From positions 37,094-101,093 of the forward strand of contig JAHBWG010000024.1 of the NCBI GenBank assembly GCA_019637095.1: a stretch of 64,000 bases of DNA, written 5' to 3'. A program made the translations under genes and the position numbers. Shown in pieces: positions 1 to 12,344 of this stretch (position 1 is the first letter of the stretch; each line of letters opens with the position of its first letter). A model generated the notes under the pieces. The model made no database searches. It was not told the DNA's origin and was given only the letters and a program-made list of their open reading frames with translations. Origin of the DNA: Sandaracinaceae bacterium (GTDB lineage: Bacteria; Myxococcota_A; Polyangia; Polyangiales; Sandaracinaceae).

Positions 1-201
1 GTGTGCGACGAGCTCCCGCGGCCCGACGCGGGCGTGCCGCCCGTGGGGGACGGCGGCGCCGCGCCGAGCACGAGCCCGCCGAGCGAGCTGAGCCCCGCGT
101 GCACCTGCCGCGCGACGCGCCCGTCGCGATCCGCCGGCGCGCTCCTCGCCGCGCTCGCCGTCGGCCTCGTGCTCGCCCGCCGTCGCGTGCGTACGCGTTA
201 G
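1..201 (+). CDS. 3' end of an exported protein with a MYXO-CTERM-type tail (partial)
   Basis: Only the last ~66 codons are in the window; the GTG at base 1 is probably internal. The tail has a Cys-x-Cys pair followed by Arg/Ser, a hydrophobic stretch (about residues 44-59, ALLAALAVGLVLA) and a terminal Arg cluster. This Cys / transmembrane / Arg-cluster plan is that of the myxobacterial MYXO-CTERM sorting signal, which is thought to hold the protein in the outer envelope after processing near the Cys. The Pro/Ala/Asp-rich stretch before it looks like a linker. The function of the missing N-terminal domain cannot be told. It converges with the response regulator on the other strand; the two stop codons overlap by a few bases (198-201). 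Confidence 0.7.
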   Translation: MCDELPRPDAGVPPVGDGGAAPSTSPPSELSPACTCRATRPSRSAGALLAALAVGLVLARRRVRTR

Positions 202-593
202 CAGGCCTCCTCCACGAGAGCCTGGAGCGTCTCGATCAGGGCGTCGGCGTCGATGGGCTTGTCGAGCACCGCGACGGCGCCGAGGTCCGCGGCGCGCGCG
301 CGCGTCTCGTCGTCTCCGAAGGCGGTGACGACCACGGTGGGGAGCTGGAAGCCGACCCGCTCGGAGTACGCGAGCAGGTCGAGGCCCGTCATCCTGGGCA
401 TCCGCAGGTCCGTCAAGAGGACGTGCGCGCGCGGGCGCGGGCAGTCGAGCACGACGATGTCCTCGATGTAGTCGCGGATGCCGGTCGCGTCGGCGAACTC
501 CACGACGTCGAAGCCGTGGAGCTCGAGGTACTCGCGGAGCGCGGTGCGGAGCTCGAGATCGTCCTCCGCCAGGAGCACTCGGGGTCGGGTCAT
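198..593 (-). CDS. Single-domain response regulator (receiver only)
   Basis: A 131-residue stand-alone CheY-like receiver in the cytoplasm. The acidic pair is at residues 11-12, the phospho-acceptor Asp is about residue 62 (LLTDLRMP), the switch Thr about 90 and the conserved Lys about 112 (DKPID), so it should be phosphorylatable. There is no output domain, so it would act through protein contacts or as a phosphate shuttle. It is the third gene of a minus-strand run, 96 bp after the hybrid kinase. Its sequence is strikingly like the receiver at the C-terminus of the sigma-54 activator at 4070-5842 (both have LLAEDD, DxRMPxMTG and KPID), which suggests that both receive phosphate from the same kinases. 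The ATG start gives a standard-length receiver. Confidence 0.88.
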   Translation of the reverse strand: MTRPRVLLAEDDLELRTALREYLELHGFDVVEFADATGIRDYIEDIVVLDCPRPRAHVLLTDLRMPRMTGLDLLAYSERVGFQLPTVVVTAFGDDETRARAADLGAVAVLDKPIDADALIETLQALVEEAC

Positions 594-689
594 GCCCGAG
601 CTCCCCGCAAGAGGCGCTCCAGAGGCGCTCGATGGCCGGGGTCGGGCGGCCCGCGTGCACGTTCTGCGCGCAGCCTTCGCTACACGCCT

Positions 690-2216
690 TCAGGCGGGCC
701 TCGGTTGCGCGAACCTCGCGGCGACGGCGAGCAGCTCGCCGACCGCGAGCGGCCGCTCCAAGCAAGCCGCCGGCTCCCCATCCGCGGCGCGCGAGACGCG
801 GTCGTCCGTCCCACGCACGAGGACGACGGGGACCGAGGCGAGCTCCGCGCGCATCCACGCCATCAGCTCCGCGCCGCTGACGCCGCGGAGGCGCGGGTCG
901 AGGAGCACCAGCGACGGCGGAGGGTGAGACCGCAAGTAAGCTTGCGCATCGCGCCCCGTGGCGACGCCGCGCGCGAGGTAGCCGGCGCGCGCGAGCACCT
1001 CGACGAGGTCTCGCCGCGACGAGGCGTCGTCCTCGGCGACGACGATCAGCGGGCGACGGGGCGCCGCCGCCGCGACCGATCGGGGCAGCGCGAACGAGAA
1101 GCAGCTCCCGTGGCCGATCGCGCTGTGCGCCCACAGGCGTCCCCCGTGCGCCTCCACCAGGCCGCGGCACATGAAGAGGCCGAGCCCCGCGCCCTCGCCC
1201 GGACGCTTCGGGCGAGGCCGTCCCGCGCGCGGCGGCTCGAACAGCCGCGCGAGCTCGTCGCTGGCGATGCCCCGACCTTCGTCCTCCACGTGGAGCACGA
1301 CCTCGACCTCGCCCACGTCGGCGCGCACGGTCACGCGGCCGGGCTCGGGGGTGAACTTGAGCGCGTTGCCGATCAGGTGGTCGAGGACCTGCAGCACGCG
1401 CGCGCGATCGCACGTCAGCTCGATGGGCTGAGCCGGCAGGCGCGAGGTGACGCGCGCGGGCGCCGCGCAGGATCGGTGCGCGATCCGCAGGAGCTCGGCG
1501 AGCTCGACCGCGTGAGGGCTGACGCGAGCCCGGAGGCGGCCCGCCGCGATCTCGGACACGTCCATCGCGTCCTGGATCATGCGATCCAGGCGCGACGCGC
1601 TGCGATCGATCGCGTCGATCTCACGGCGCAGCTCCTCACCGGCCCGCCGGCGGAGCGTCGCCGCCTTCATCACGATCACGGAGAGCGGGTGGCGGAGCTC
1701 GTGGGCGACCCGCGCCAAGAGGGCGTGCTCGGCGGAGCTGGGCTCGGCCGCGTCGTCTCGGTGGCGGACGGCTTCGAGGGCCGAGGCGCCGAGCGCGGTG
1801 AGCGCCTCGAGGAAGGCGCGCTCCAACGCCGTGAGCTCGCGTCCCGTGTCGAGCGCCACCGAGAGCACGCCCACCGACAGCCCGTGGATCAGGATCGGGA
1901 GGTGCGCGGCGCTCGCGTCGCGCGCCGTGGAGTAGGCTGGCGCACAGCGCCGGTACGCCTGGACGACGGGATCGTCGTCGCGATCGAGGCGCGATCGCGC
2001 GCTCGCCGCGCCGAGCGCTCCGCTCGCGGACACGAGCCGGAGCCCCTCCCCGGCCGGCGGCGCGATGTAGAGGAGCGCGTGGCGCGCGTCGAGCCCGTCG
2101 CGGGCGTCGCGCACGAGCGCGTGGTGGACGTCGAGCCGCCGCCGCGCCCCGGCGGCGTGGCGGCTGAAGTGACCGAGTCGCTCGACGAGCCGCTCGCCGT
2201 GAGCATCGTGGGTCAT
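690..2216 (-). CDS. Hybrid sensor histidine kinase (GAF-like, HisKA, HATPase, receiver)
   Basis: A soluble 508-residue kinase without membrane segments. The N-terminal ~150 residues look like a GAF-type sensor domain (inferred from position and pattern). The dimerisation/phosphoacceptor helix has His about 172 (VAHELRHP). The ATP-binding domain keeps the N-box Asn (about 284, LIGNALKFT), the G1 Asp (about 312, EDEGRGI) and the G2 glycines (GAGLGLF), so it should be active. A C-terminal receiver (about 388-505) has its Asp about 440, but the usual Lys of the K-P motif is Arg (LERPL). Its ATG overlaps the stop of the upstream kinase-like gene as ATGA (2213-2216), implying translational coupling and perhaps assembly of the two proteins. 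Confidence 0.88.
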   Translation of the reverse strand: MTHDAHGERLVERLGHFSRHAAGARRRLDVHHALVRDARDGLDARHALLYIAPPAGEGLRLVSASGALGAASARSRLDRDDDPVVQAYRRCAPAYSTARDASAAHLPILIHGLSVGVLSVALDTGRELTALERAFLEALTALGASALEAVRHRDDAAEPSSAEHALLARVAHELRHPLSVIVMKAATLRRRAGEELRREIDAIDRSASRLDRMIQDAMDVSEIAAGRLRARVSPHAVELAELLRIAHRSCAAPARVTSRLPAQPIELTCDRARVLQVLDHLIGNALKFTPEPGRVTVRADVGEVEVVLHVEDEGRGIASDELARLFEPPRAGRPRPKRPGEGAGLGLFMCRGLVEAHGGRLWAHSAIGHGSCFSFALPRSVAAAAPRRPLIVVAEDDASSRRDLVEVLARAGYLARGVATGRDAQAYLRSHPPPSLVLLDPRLRGVSGAELMAWMRAELASVPVVLVRGTDDRVSRAADGEPAACLERPLAVGELLAVAARFAQPRPA

Positions 2217-3868
2217 CGCGCCGCGGCTCGTGACGTCGCGTCCCCGTCGCCGCTGGGGAGCGCGAGCGACGGCACCGACACCTCGATGCTCGACGGGGAG
2301 CCGATCGCCAATCGACCGTCGAGGGCGTGCGCCAGGTCGCGGACGAGGCTCAGGCCGAGGCCGGAGCCGGACCCGGCGCGCAGGTGCAGCGCGACGTCGA
2401 CCTCGAGGGGCGCGAACAGCTCGCGGCGCTCGCTCGCGGAGAAGAGCCGTCCGCCGTGGGCCACGCGGAAGCGGTGGATGCCGCCGTCCGTCTCGACGCC
2501 GAGCACGACGGGAGCCTCACCGCCGCGCTCGAGCGCGAGCGTCAGGACGTTCAGGAGGATCAGCCGCAGGAGCCGCGCGTCGCTGGCGAGCTCCGGCTCC
2601 TGCGTCGCGCCGCCCGGCGCGAGGCTCAGGCGCCGGGGGGCGCCGGCGTCGCTGAGCTCGTCGATCACGGCCGCGGCGAGGCGCCTCGCGTCGAAGCGCC
2701 GGACGAGCGGGGTGAGCTGCAGGTCCTGGTAGCGCGAGCACTCCAGCATCGTCTCGATGAGGAACTGCAGCCGGTGCTTCGACCGGTTGATGCGCTCGAG
2801 GCGCCTCCGCACCGACGGAGTCAGGCTCGCGCCGCCTTCGCGCTCCAGCATGCGGAGGTGCAGGCGCATCGAGGTCACGGGCGTCCTGAGCTCGTGGGAG
2901 ACCATCCCGAGGAAGTCCCGCTTCGCGCGGTCCGGGTCGCGCGTCGCGGCCGGCGACGCGGTCGACGGCAGGGCGACGACGAGCTGGGCGAGCTCACTCG
3001 CGTCGGCGGGCTCGCTCGCGACGGTGACCTCGATCCCGGCGGGCGCACGTCGCGGCAACGCGACCTGCATTCGCCGGCCGCCGCGAGGGGATCGCGTGAC
3101 GACGAAGGTGCCGCCGATCCCCTCGATCAGGTCGGCGAGCTCGTCGATCCCGACCGCGTCGGGGCGCGCGGCGCTCGCCCGGGCTCGCGGCGCACGTCCT
3201 CGAGCCGCCTCCGCGCTCTCCGACACCGTCACCTCGATGTCGCCGGCGCACACGCGCACGCGCAGCGAGACCCGCGAGCCCGGCGGCGAGTCGGCGAGCG
3301 CCTCGACGACGAGGCCGACGAGGATCCGCGCGAAGTGATCGGGATCGACCTCGCCGCCCAGACGCGTCGGACACGTCACCGTGAGCTCGACGCCGCGCTC
3401 CCTCGCGAGGCCCGCGAGCGCGCTCGTGATCTGCGCGATCCACGCGGCGAGATCGCCACGCACGTAGCGCACCCGAGGCAGCGCCGCCTCGGAGTCTCCT
3501 TCGGCCGAGCGCCCGATCACCGATCGCAGCCGCGCGAGCAGGACCGCGCGATCTCGCGTCGAGCGCGCCTTCGACAGGAGCCGCGCGTCGGCGAGCGCGC
3601 GGATCGCCTCGCGCCACGGGGAGACCGCCCGCTCCACGTCCTCGCGGCGCTCGGGCTCGAGCGCGTGCAGCGCCTCGACGAGCTCGTCGAGGTCGTCGAT
3701 CGCACGGCGCGACGCGGGATCCCCCCGCTCCTCGAGCGCAGCGCGGACGAGCTCGAGGTCCGCGAGGAGCGTGCCTTCCCAAGACGTCGTCGCGTCGGCC
3801 CGACGCCATACGCCGGTCTCGACTCGCGTCTCGGGCGGGAAGGGATCGCCCTCGATCGGGAGAGGCAC
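2213..3868 (-). CDS. Histidine-kinase-like protein with degenerate ATP-binding domains
   Basis: About 551 residues from a GTG at 3868, chosen for the purine-rich GAAAGAG 8 bases upstream; the reading frame stays open far upstream but only as non-coding shadow. The helical N-terminus is followed by a first ATPase-like region (about 130-275) without N-box Asn or G1 Asp. A good HisKA segment follows with its phosphoacceptor His (VSHELRTPV). The second HATPase fold has Leu where the second N-box Asn belongs (LLNVLTLALE) and His where the G1 Asp belongs (VAHGGRLF), but keeps the G2 glycines (GSGSGLGL). It probably cannot phosphorylate itself and may be a scaffold or be phosphorylated in trans. It is first in a run with the hybrid kinase (ATGA overlap) and divergent from the sigma-54 activator. 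Confidence 0.8.
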   Translation of the reverse strand: MPLPIEGDPFPPETRVETGVWRRADATTSWEGTLLADLELVRAALEERGDPASRRAIDDLDELVEALHALEPERREDVERAVSPWREAIRALADARLLSKARSTRDRAVLLARLRSVIGRSAEGDSEAALPRVRYVRGDLAAWIAQITSALAGLARERGVELTVTCPTRLGGEVDPDHFARILVGLVVEALADSPPGSRVSLRVRVCAGDIEVTVSESAEAARGRAPRARASAARPDAVGIDELADLIEGIGGTFVVTRSPRGGRRMQVALPRRAPAGIEVTVASEPADASELAQLVVALPSTASPAATRDPDRAKRDFLGMVSHELRTPVTSMRLHLRMLEREGGASLTPSVRRRLERINRSKHRLQFLIETMLECSRYQDLQLTPLVRRFDARRLAAAVIDELSDAGAPRRLSLAPGGATQEPELASDARLLRLILLNVLTLALERGGEAPVVLGVETDGGIHRFRVAHGGRLFSASERRELFAPLEVDVALHLRAGSGSGLGLSLVRDLAHALDGRLAIGSPSSIEVSVPSLALPSGDGDATSRAAAR

Positions 3869-3918
3869 GTCCGGCGCTCTTTCAAGGCTCGGGCCAGCGC
3901 CGCCCAGAGTGGCTTCGC

Positions 3919-4069
3919 CAGGGGTGCGCCTCCTGCAGCGCGCAGGGGGTGCGCAAAGATCCCCTCCCTGCGGTCGGCTCCGCACCGGTTGCGCGCCCCC
4001 TCGCGGTGACGGGGGATTCCCTGGCGCTCGCGGCCCCGGGTTTCGGCATACTTCCTCAGGGGGTGCAAC
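3919..4069 (+). promoter_or_regulatory. Divergent promoter region with three CAGGGG-type direct repeats
   Basis: The ~200 bp between the divergent kinase run and the sigma-54 activator holds three direct copies of CAGGGG(G)TGC, at 3919-3929, 3943-3954 and 4057-4067. The third doubles as the ribosome binding site of the activator (AGGGGG, 7 bases before its ATG). The repeats could be an operator, or the first two could be chance G-rich words. I found no convincing -24/-12 element. Confidence 0.3.
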
Positions 4070-5842
4070 ATGTCGAACGACGTGCGGCGAGTGCTCGTGG
4101 TCTCTGGCGACCCGCGGTGCGGTGAGCTCGCCGAGCGGCTCGGGCGGAGCGGCCGCGTGGAGGTCCGCTGCGCGTCGGCGGTGGATGATGCAATCGAGCT
4201 TGTCGGCGCGTGGCGTCCCGCGGCGATGCTCGTCGACCCGACGGCGCTCGAGCCAGGGGAGGCGGAGCGCGCCGTCGAGGCCTTCGACCACGTCGAGGGG
4301 GGGCTGTGCGCGCTGCTCGCCGAGGAGCCCAGCGGAGAGACCGCGAGCGAAGCGCTGCGTCTGGGGGCCGACACGGTCCTCGCCTGGTCGGTGGACGTCT
4401 CGACGATGTTCCGCTGCTTCGGCTGGGAGGACACGTCCGCGACGCCCGAGCTCGCCGACAGCGCGCTTCCGCCGTTCGTCGTGGGCTCGTGCCCGGCGAT
4501 GCGCGAGGTGTGGCGCCTCGTGTTCTTGGCCGCGCCGGACCAATGCTCGGTGCTGATCTCGGGTGAGACGGGGGCCGGCAAGGAGGTGGTGGCGCGCGCG
4601 CTCCACCGGTTCTCGGCGCGGCGCAAGGGCCCCTTCGTGGCGGTCAACTGCGCGGCGCTCCCCGAAGGGCTCCTCGAGTCCGAGCTCTTCGGGCACGAGA
4701 AGGGCGCGTTCACGGACGCCAGCTCGCGCCGGCTGGGCCGGTTCGAGCTCGCGGACGGCGGGACGCTGCTCCTCGACGAGATCGGCGACCTGCCGCTGTC
4801 CCTGCAAGCGAAGCTCTTGCGAGTGCTCCAGGAGCGGACCTTCGAGCGGCTCGGCGGCGCGACCCCGATCTCCGTCGACGTGCGCGTCGTCGCGGCGACC
4901 CATTGCGACCTGGTCGAGGCGTGCCACGCGGGCCGGTTCCGCGCGGACCTCTACTACCGGCTCGACACGCTGACGATCCGCGTGCCGCCGCTGCGGGAGT
5001 GTCGCGAGGACATCCTCGGGCTGTGGCGCTACTTCGTGGCGGCGGGCGCGCAGAGGCGCGGGCGCGCGGCGCCGGTGACCTCCGAGGCCGTGCTGCGCCG
5101 GCTGCTCCGCTACGACTGGCCGGGCAACGTGCGCGAGCTGCAGAGCGCCGCCGCGCACGCGCTCACGGTCGGAGTCGGTGACACGATCGGCGTGGACGAC
5201 CTGCCCGAGCACCTGCGAGGCGCTCGCCCGCTCGGGCGCCTGCCGGGGCTGCTCGGGATGACGCTCCGCGAGGTCGAGCGCGAGCTGATCCTCCAGACGT
5301 TCTCCGCGTTGGAGAGCGCCTCCGCGACCGCGGAGATGATCGGGATCTCGACGCGGAAGGTGCAGTATCGCCTCAAGCAGTACCGGCTCGCCGACGCGGC
5401 CGACGCGCGCGCGTCGGCGGCGCCGGCCGACGAGACCGGAACGGTCGCCGGCCCGCGCGTGCTGCTCGCGGAGGACGACGACGAGATGCGCGACGTGCTC
5501 GAGGAGTTCCTCGAGGGCGGGGGCTTCAGCGTCACCGCGGTCGCCACGGGGCGCGCGGCGCTCGAGGAGCTCGCGCGCGAGTCCGGCGCGGACCTGGCGC
5601 CGGACGTCGTGCTCACCGACGTGCGCATGCCGGAGATGACGGGCATCCAGCTCTTGCGCACGCTGCGCGAGCGGGGCTCGAGCGTCCCGGTCATCGTCGT
5701 CAGCGCCTTCGCCGACGACGCCAGCGAGGCCGAGGCGAAGCGGCTCGGCGCCTGCGCGTTCCTCCCCAAGCCGATCGACCCCGCGCGGCTCGAGGACGCG
5801 CTGCGCGACGCGGTGCACGGCGCCGCGCACCGGGCGCCGTAA
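4070..5842 (+). CDS. Sigma-54-dependent activator with a C-terminal receiver domain
   Basis: A 590-residue enhancer-binding protein. Residues 1-115 resemble a receiver but lack the acidic pair, so this domain is likely degenerate. The AAA+ domain has Walker A about 165-171 (GETGAGKE), the sigma-54 contact loop as GAFTDA (212-217) instead of GAFTGA, Walker B (LLLDEI, about 233-238) and arginine-finger region FRADLYYRLD. A Fis-type helix-turn-helix (TAEMIGISTRKVQYRLKQY) follows at about 405-445. A complete receiver with phospho-Asp (VLTDVRMP) and KPID motif then ends the protein. NtrC-family proteins normally have the receiver first, so this order is unusual. The ATG has a strong ribosome binding site. 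It is divergent from a kinase run whose stand-alone receiver is its close relative, so those kinases are the probable input. Confidence 0.9.
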   Translation: MSNDVRRVLVVSGDPRCGELAERLGRSGRVEVRCASAVDDAIELVGAWRPAAMLVDPTALEPGEAERAVEAFDHVEGGLCALLAEEPSGETASEALRLGADTVLAWSVDVSTMFRCFGWEDTSATPELADSALPPFVVGSCPAMREVWRLVFLAAPDQCSVLISGETGAGKEVVARALHRFSARRKGPFVAVNCAALPEGLLESELFGHEKGAFTDASSRRLGRFELADGGTLLLDEIGDLPLSLQAKLLRVLQERTFERLGGATPISVDVRVVAATHCDLVEACHAGRFRADLYYRLDTLTIRVPPLRECREDILGLWRYFVAAGAQRRGRAAPVTSEAVLRRLLRYDWPGNVRELQSAAAHALTVGVGDTIGVDDLPEHLRGARPLGRLPGLLGMTLREVERELILQTFSALESASATAEMIGISTRKVQYRLKQYRLADAADARASAAPADETGTVAGPRVLLAEDDDEMRDVLEEFLEGGGFSVTAVATGRAALEELARESGADLAPDVVLTDVRMPEMTGIQLLRTLRERGSSVPVIVVSAFADDASEAEAKRLGACAFLPKPIDPARLEDALRDAVHGAAHRAP

Positions 5843-5854
5843 GTCTTGCACGTC

Positions 5855-5876
5855 GCGCCCTCTCAGGAGAGCGCGC
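5855..5876 (+). terminator. Stem-loop after the sigma-54 activator
   Basis: GCGC-c-CTCT / AGAG-c-GCGC forms an interrupted hairpin 12 bases after the stop codon. No T-run follows, so it is at best a weak or factor-assisted 3' end. Confidence 0.3.
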
Positions 5877-5989
5877 GCGCATCGCTTGCCGTGACCGCTG
5901 CCCGCGCGAGCCTCGCACCGCGAGGTCGGCCCGCCCTCGCGGGTTGGGCCTCGCGCTTGCACGTGGATCGGACCACACGGAGGCCGACC

Positions 5990-6250
5990 TTGATCGAGAT
6001 CGAATGGAAGAACGCCACGGACGAGGACCTCGCGCACGTGAGGCCGATGCTCGCGACCGCGCACGCCGGGGGGCGGGCGCTCGTCGCCGTGCGCCCGGTC
6101 GGGCGCGCCGCGTTCCAGGTCGAGCTGCGCCTGGGCGAGGGCGACTACGCGACCCGTGTCCGGCTCCGCGGCCAAGACCCCGTGGAGCTCATCGATCGCG
6201 CGCTGGGCCTGCTCCGCGTCGTGCGTCACGTCGGCGCGCCGCTCGCGTGA
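5990..6250 (+). CDS. Small conserved-looking protein of unknown function (86 aa)
   Basis: The TTG at 5990 is chosen because GGAGG sits six bases upstream (5979-5983); the ~48 codons before it in the same frame are Ala/Arg-rich and look non-coding. The product begins (M)IEIEWKNATDEDL and has an alternating pattern that suggests a small alpha/beta domain, with several charged helices and no signal peptide or membrane segment. No known family is recognised. It lies between the sigma-54 activator on the same strand and a hairpin array that separates it from the convergent CBS gene. Confidence 0.55.
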   Translation: MIEIEWKNATDEDLAHVRPMLATAHAGGRALVAVRPVGRAAFQVELRLGEGDYATRVRLRGQDPVELIDRALGLLRVVRHVGAPLA

Positions 6251-6305
6251 CGGCCGTCGAACGCGCACGGGACCGGCCGCGCCAAGGCGCACGCTGCGAG
6301 CGCAC

Positions 6306-6751
6306 CATCGAGGCCAGGCCATCGCGCAGCGATGGCCGTCGGCCGAGGGGGGCCAGCCGAGGGGGGCCAGCCGACGCGGCCGACGGCGCCATTCGAGGCC
6401 AGGCCATCGCCCCGCGATGTCCGTCGGCCGAGGGGGCCGCGATGCGGGGAGGGGTTGGAACAACGCCTCCGAAGACATCGAGGCCAGCGAAGACATCGAG
6501 GCCAGGCCATCGCGCAGCGATGGCCGTCGGCCGAGGGGGCCCCATCGCCCCGCGATGGGGTCGAACGCGGCTCTGCCGCGTTCGTCTCGGGCGGGGGGCC
6601 CCCTGCGGCTTTGCCGCATGGGGGGAGGGGTTGGAACAACCCCTCCGAAGACATCGAGGCCAGGCCATCGCGCAGCGATGGCCGTCGGCCGAGGGGGCCC
6701 CATCGCGGCTTTGCCGCGATGGGGGGAGGGGTTGGAACAACCCCTCCGAAA
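6306..6751. repeat. Intergenic hairpin-array element, locus 1 (three long copies plus partials)
   Basis: This spacer between convergent genes is built from a ~155 bp module that opens with CATCGAGGCCAG and ends with a perfect 10-bp hairpin (GGAGGGGTTG-GAA-CAACCCCTCC). The fullest copy (6494-6650) has consecutive perfect stems with 3-base loops: 6505-6525 (GGCCATCGC stem), 6540-6560 (CCCCATCGC stem), 6563-6583 (GAACGCGGC stem), an imperfect one near 6598-6624, and the terminal one at 6624-6646. Other copies start at 6306 (truncated), about 6390 (deleted middle), 6476 (18-base remnant) and 6652 (middle deleted, terminal stem 6725-6747). Nothing here looks coding. The array begins 6 bases after the stop codon of the minus-strand CBS gene. 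A second locus is at 19884-20065. Confidence 0.85.
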
Positions 6752-6753
6752 AC

Positions 6754-7206
6754 TCAGAGCACGCTGGCGACCGGCCCGTGGATGTACTCGTGCAGCAGCT
6801 GGTTCTCCGCCGCGAGATCGCGCGCGTTGACCTCGAGCAGATCGCTGCGCGCGATCACCCCGACCGTCTGGAAGCCGTCACAGACCGCGAGGTGAGTGAC
6901 GTCGTGATCGCGCATCGCGCGCAGCGCACCGTCGATGGTCTCGTCGATGTCGATGGTCAGCGGCGCGACCGTCATCACCTCGCCGGTCGCCGTCTCCGAC
7001 GGGTCCCGCCCGCGCTGGACGACCCGCGTCAACACGTCGTGCTCGGTGAGCATCCCGACGAGCTCGTGACCATCGAACACGAGCGCCGAGGCGGCGTGCC
7101 GTTCGACGATCTGGTGCACGGTCTCGAGCACGTCGAAGTGGACGTCGACCCTCACGGGCCGGTGGATGGTGCCCTCGCGGGCGAGCTCTCGGATTCGTCG
7201 CTGCAT
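6754..7206 (-). CDS. CBS-domain-pair protein
   Basis: 150 residues from an ATG with a strong GGGGGAGG ribosome binding site 5 bases away. It consists of two tandem CBS motifs (about 15-70 and 80-135) with typical segments such as LVFDGHELVGMLTEHDVL and the second-repeat pattern VTHLAVCDGFQTVGVIARSDLL. CBS pairs bind adenine nucleotides and usually sense energy state or ionic strength; as a free-standing pair this would regulate another protein by contact. It lies 119 bp downstream of the poly-HAMP kinase on the same strand, so a signalling role beside it is plausible but not shown. Its stop codon is followed directly by the hairpin array. Confidence 0.88.
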   Translation of the reverse strand: MQRRIRELAREGTIHRPVRVDVHFDVLETVHQIVERHAASALVFDGHELVGMLTEHDVLTRVVQRGRDPSETATGEVMTVAPLTIDIDETIDGALRAMRDHDVTHLAVCDGFQTVGVIARSDLLEVNARDLAAENQLLHEYIHGPVASVL

Positions 7207-7325
7207 GGTGGCCTCCCCCGAGGAGAAGCAGTGCAAGCGTCGCGCCTCGCGAGGTGCCGCACGGACGCGGCGGAGACGGGGCGCGAGCGATCGCAGTTCC
7301 TGCAGACTCGGGCCGCGCGCGCGGC

Positions 7326-12340
<5,015 letters not shown>

Positions 12341-12344
<4 letters not shown>

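Noticed and set aside
1..3. GTG at base 1 as a true start codon
   Set aside because: It is at the window edge, has no visible leader, and the product is only a linker plus MYXO-CTERM-type tail, so the gene almost certainly begins outside.
3..2732. Very long open frames opposite real genes (for example 3-2732 plus, 7254-12644 plus, 51994-56664 plus)
   Set aside because: In ~73% GC DNA stop codons are rare in antisense frames; these read as Arg/Ala/Gly/Pro-rich strings without domains, while the other strand has clear families.
3880..3900. Possible -24/-12 sigma-54 promoter on the minus strand (TGGCCCG-N4-TTGA)
   Set aside because: The -12 GC is missing and it would place the transcript start at or after the GTG start codon.
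6213..6703. Proteins read across the hairpin array (several frames of 130-480 residues)
   Set aside because: They follow the repeat structure itself in every frame, without family motifs; the DNA signal is palindromic, not coding.
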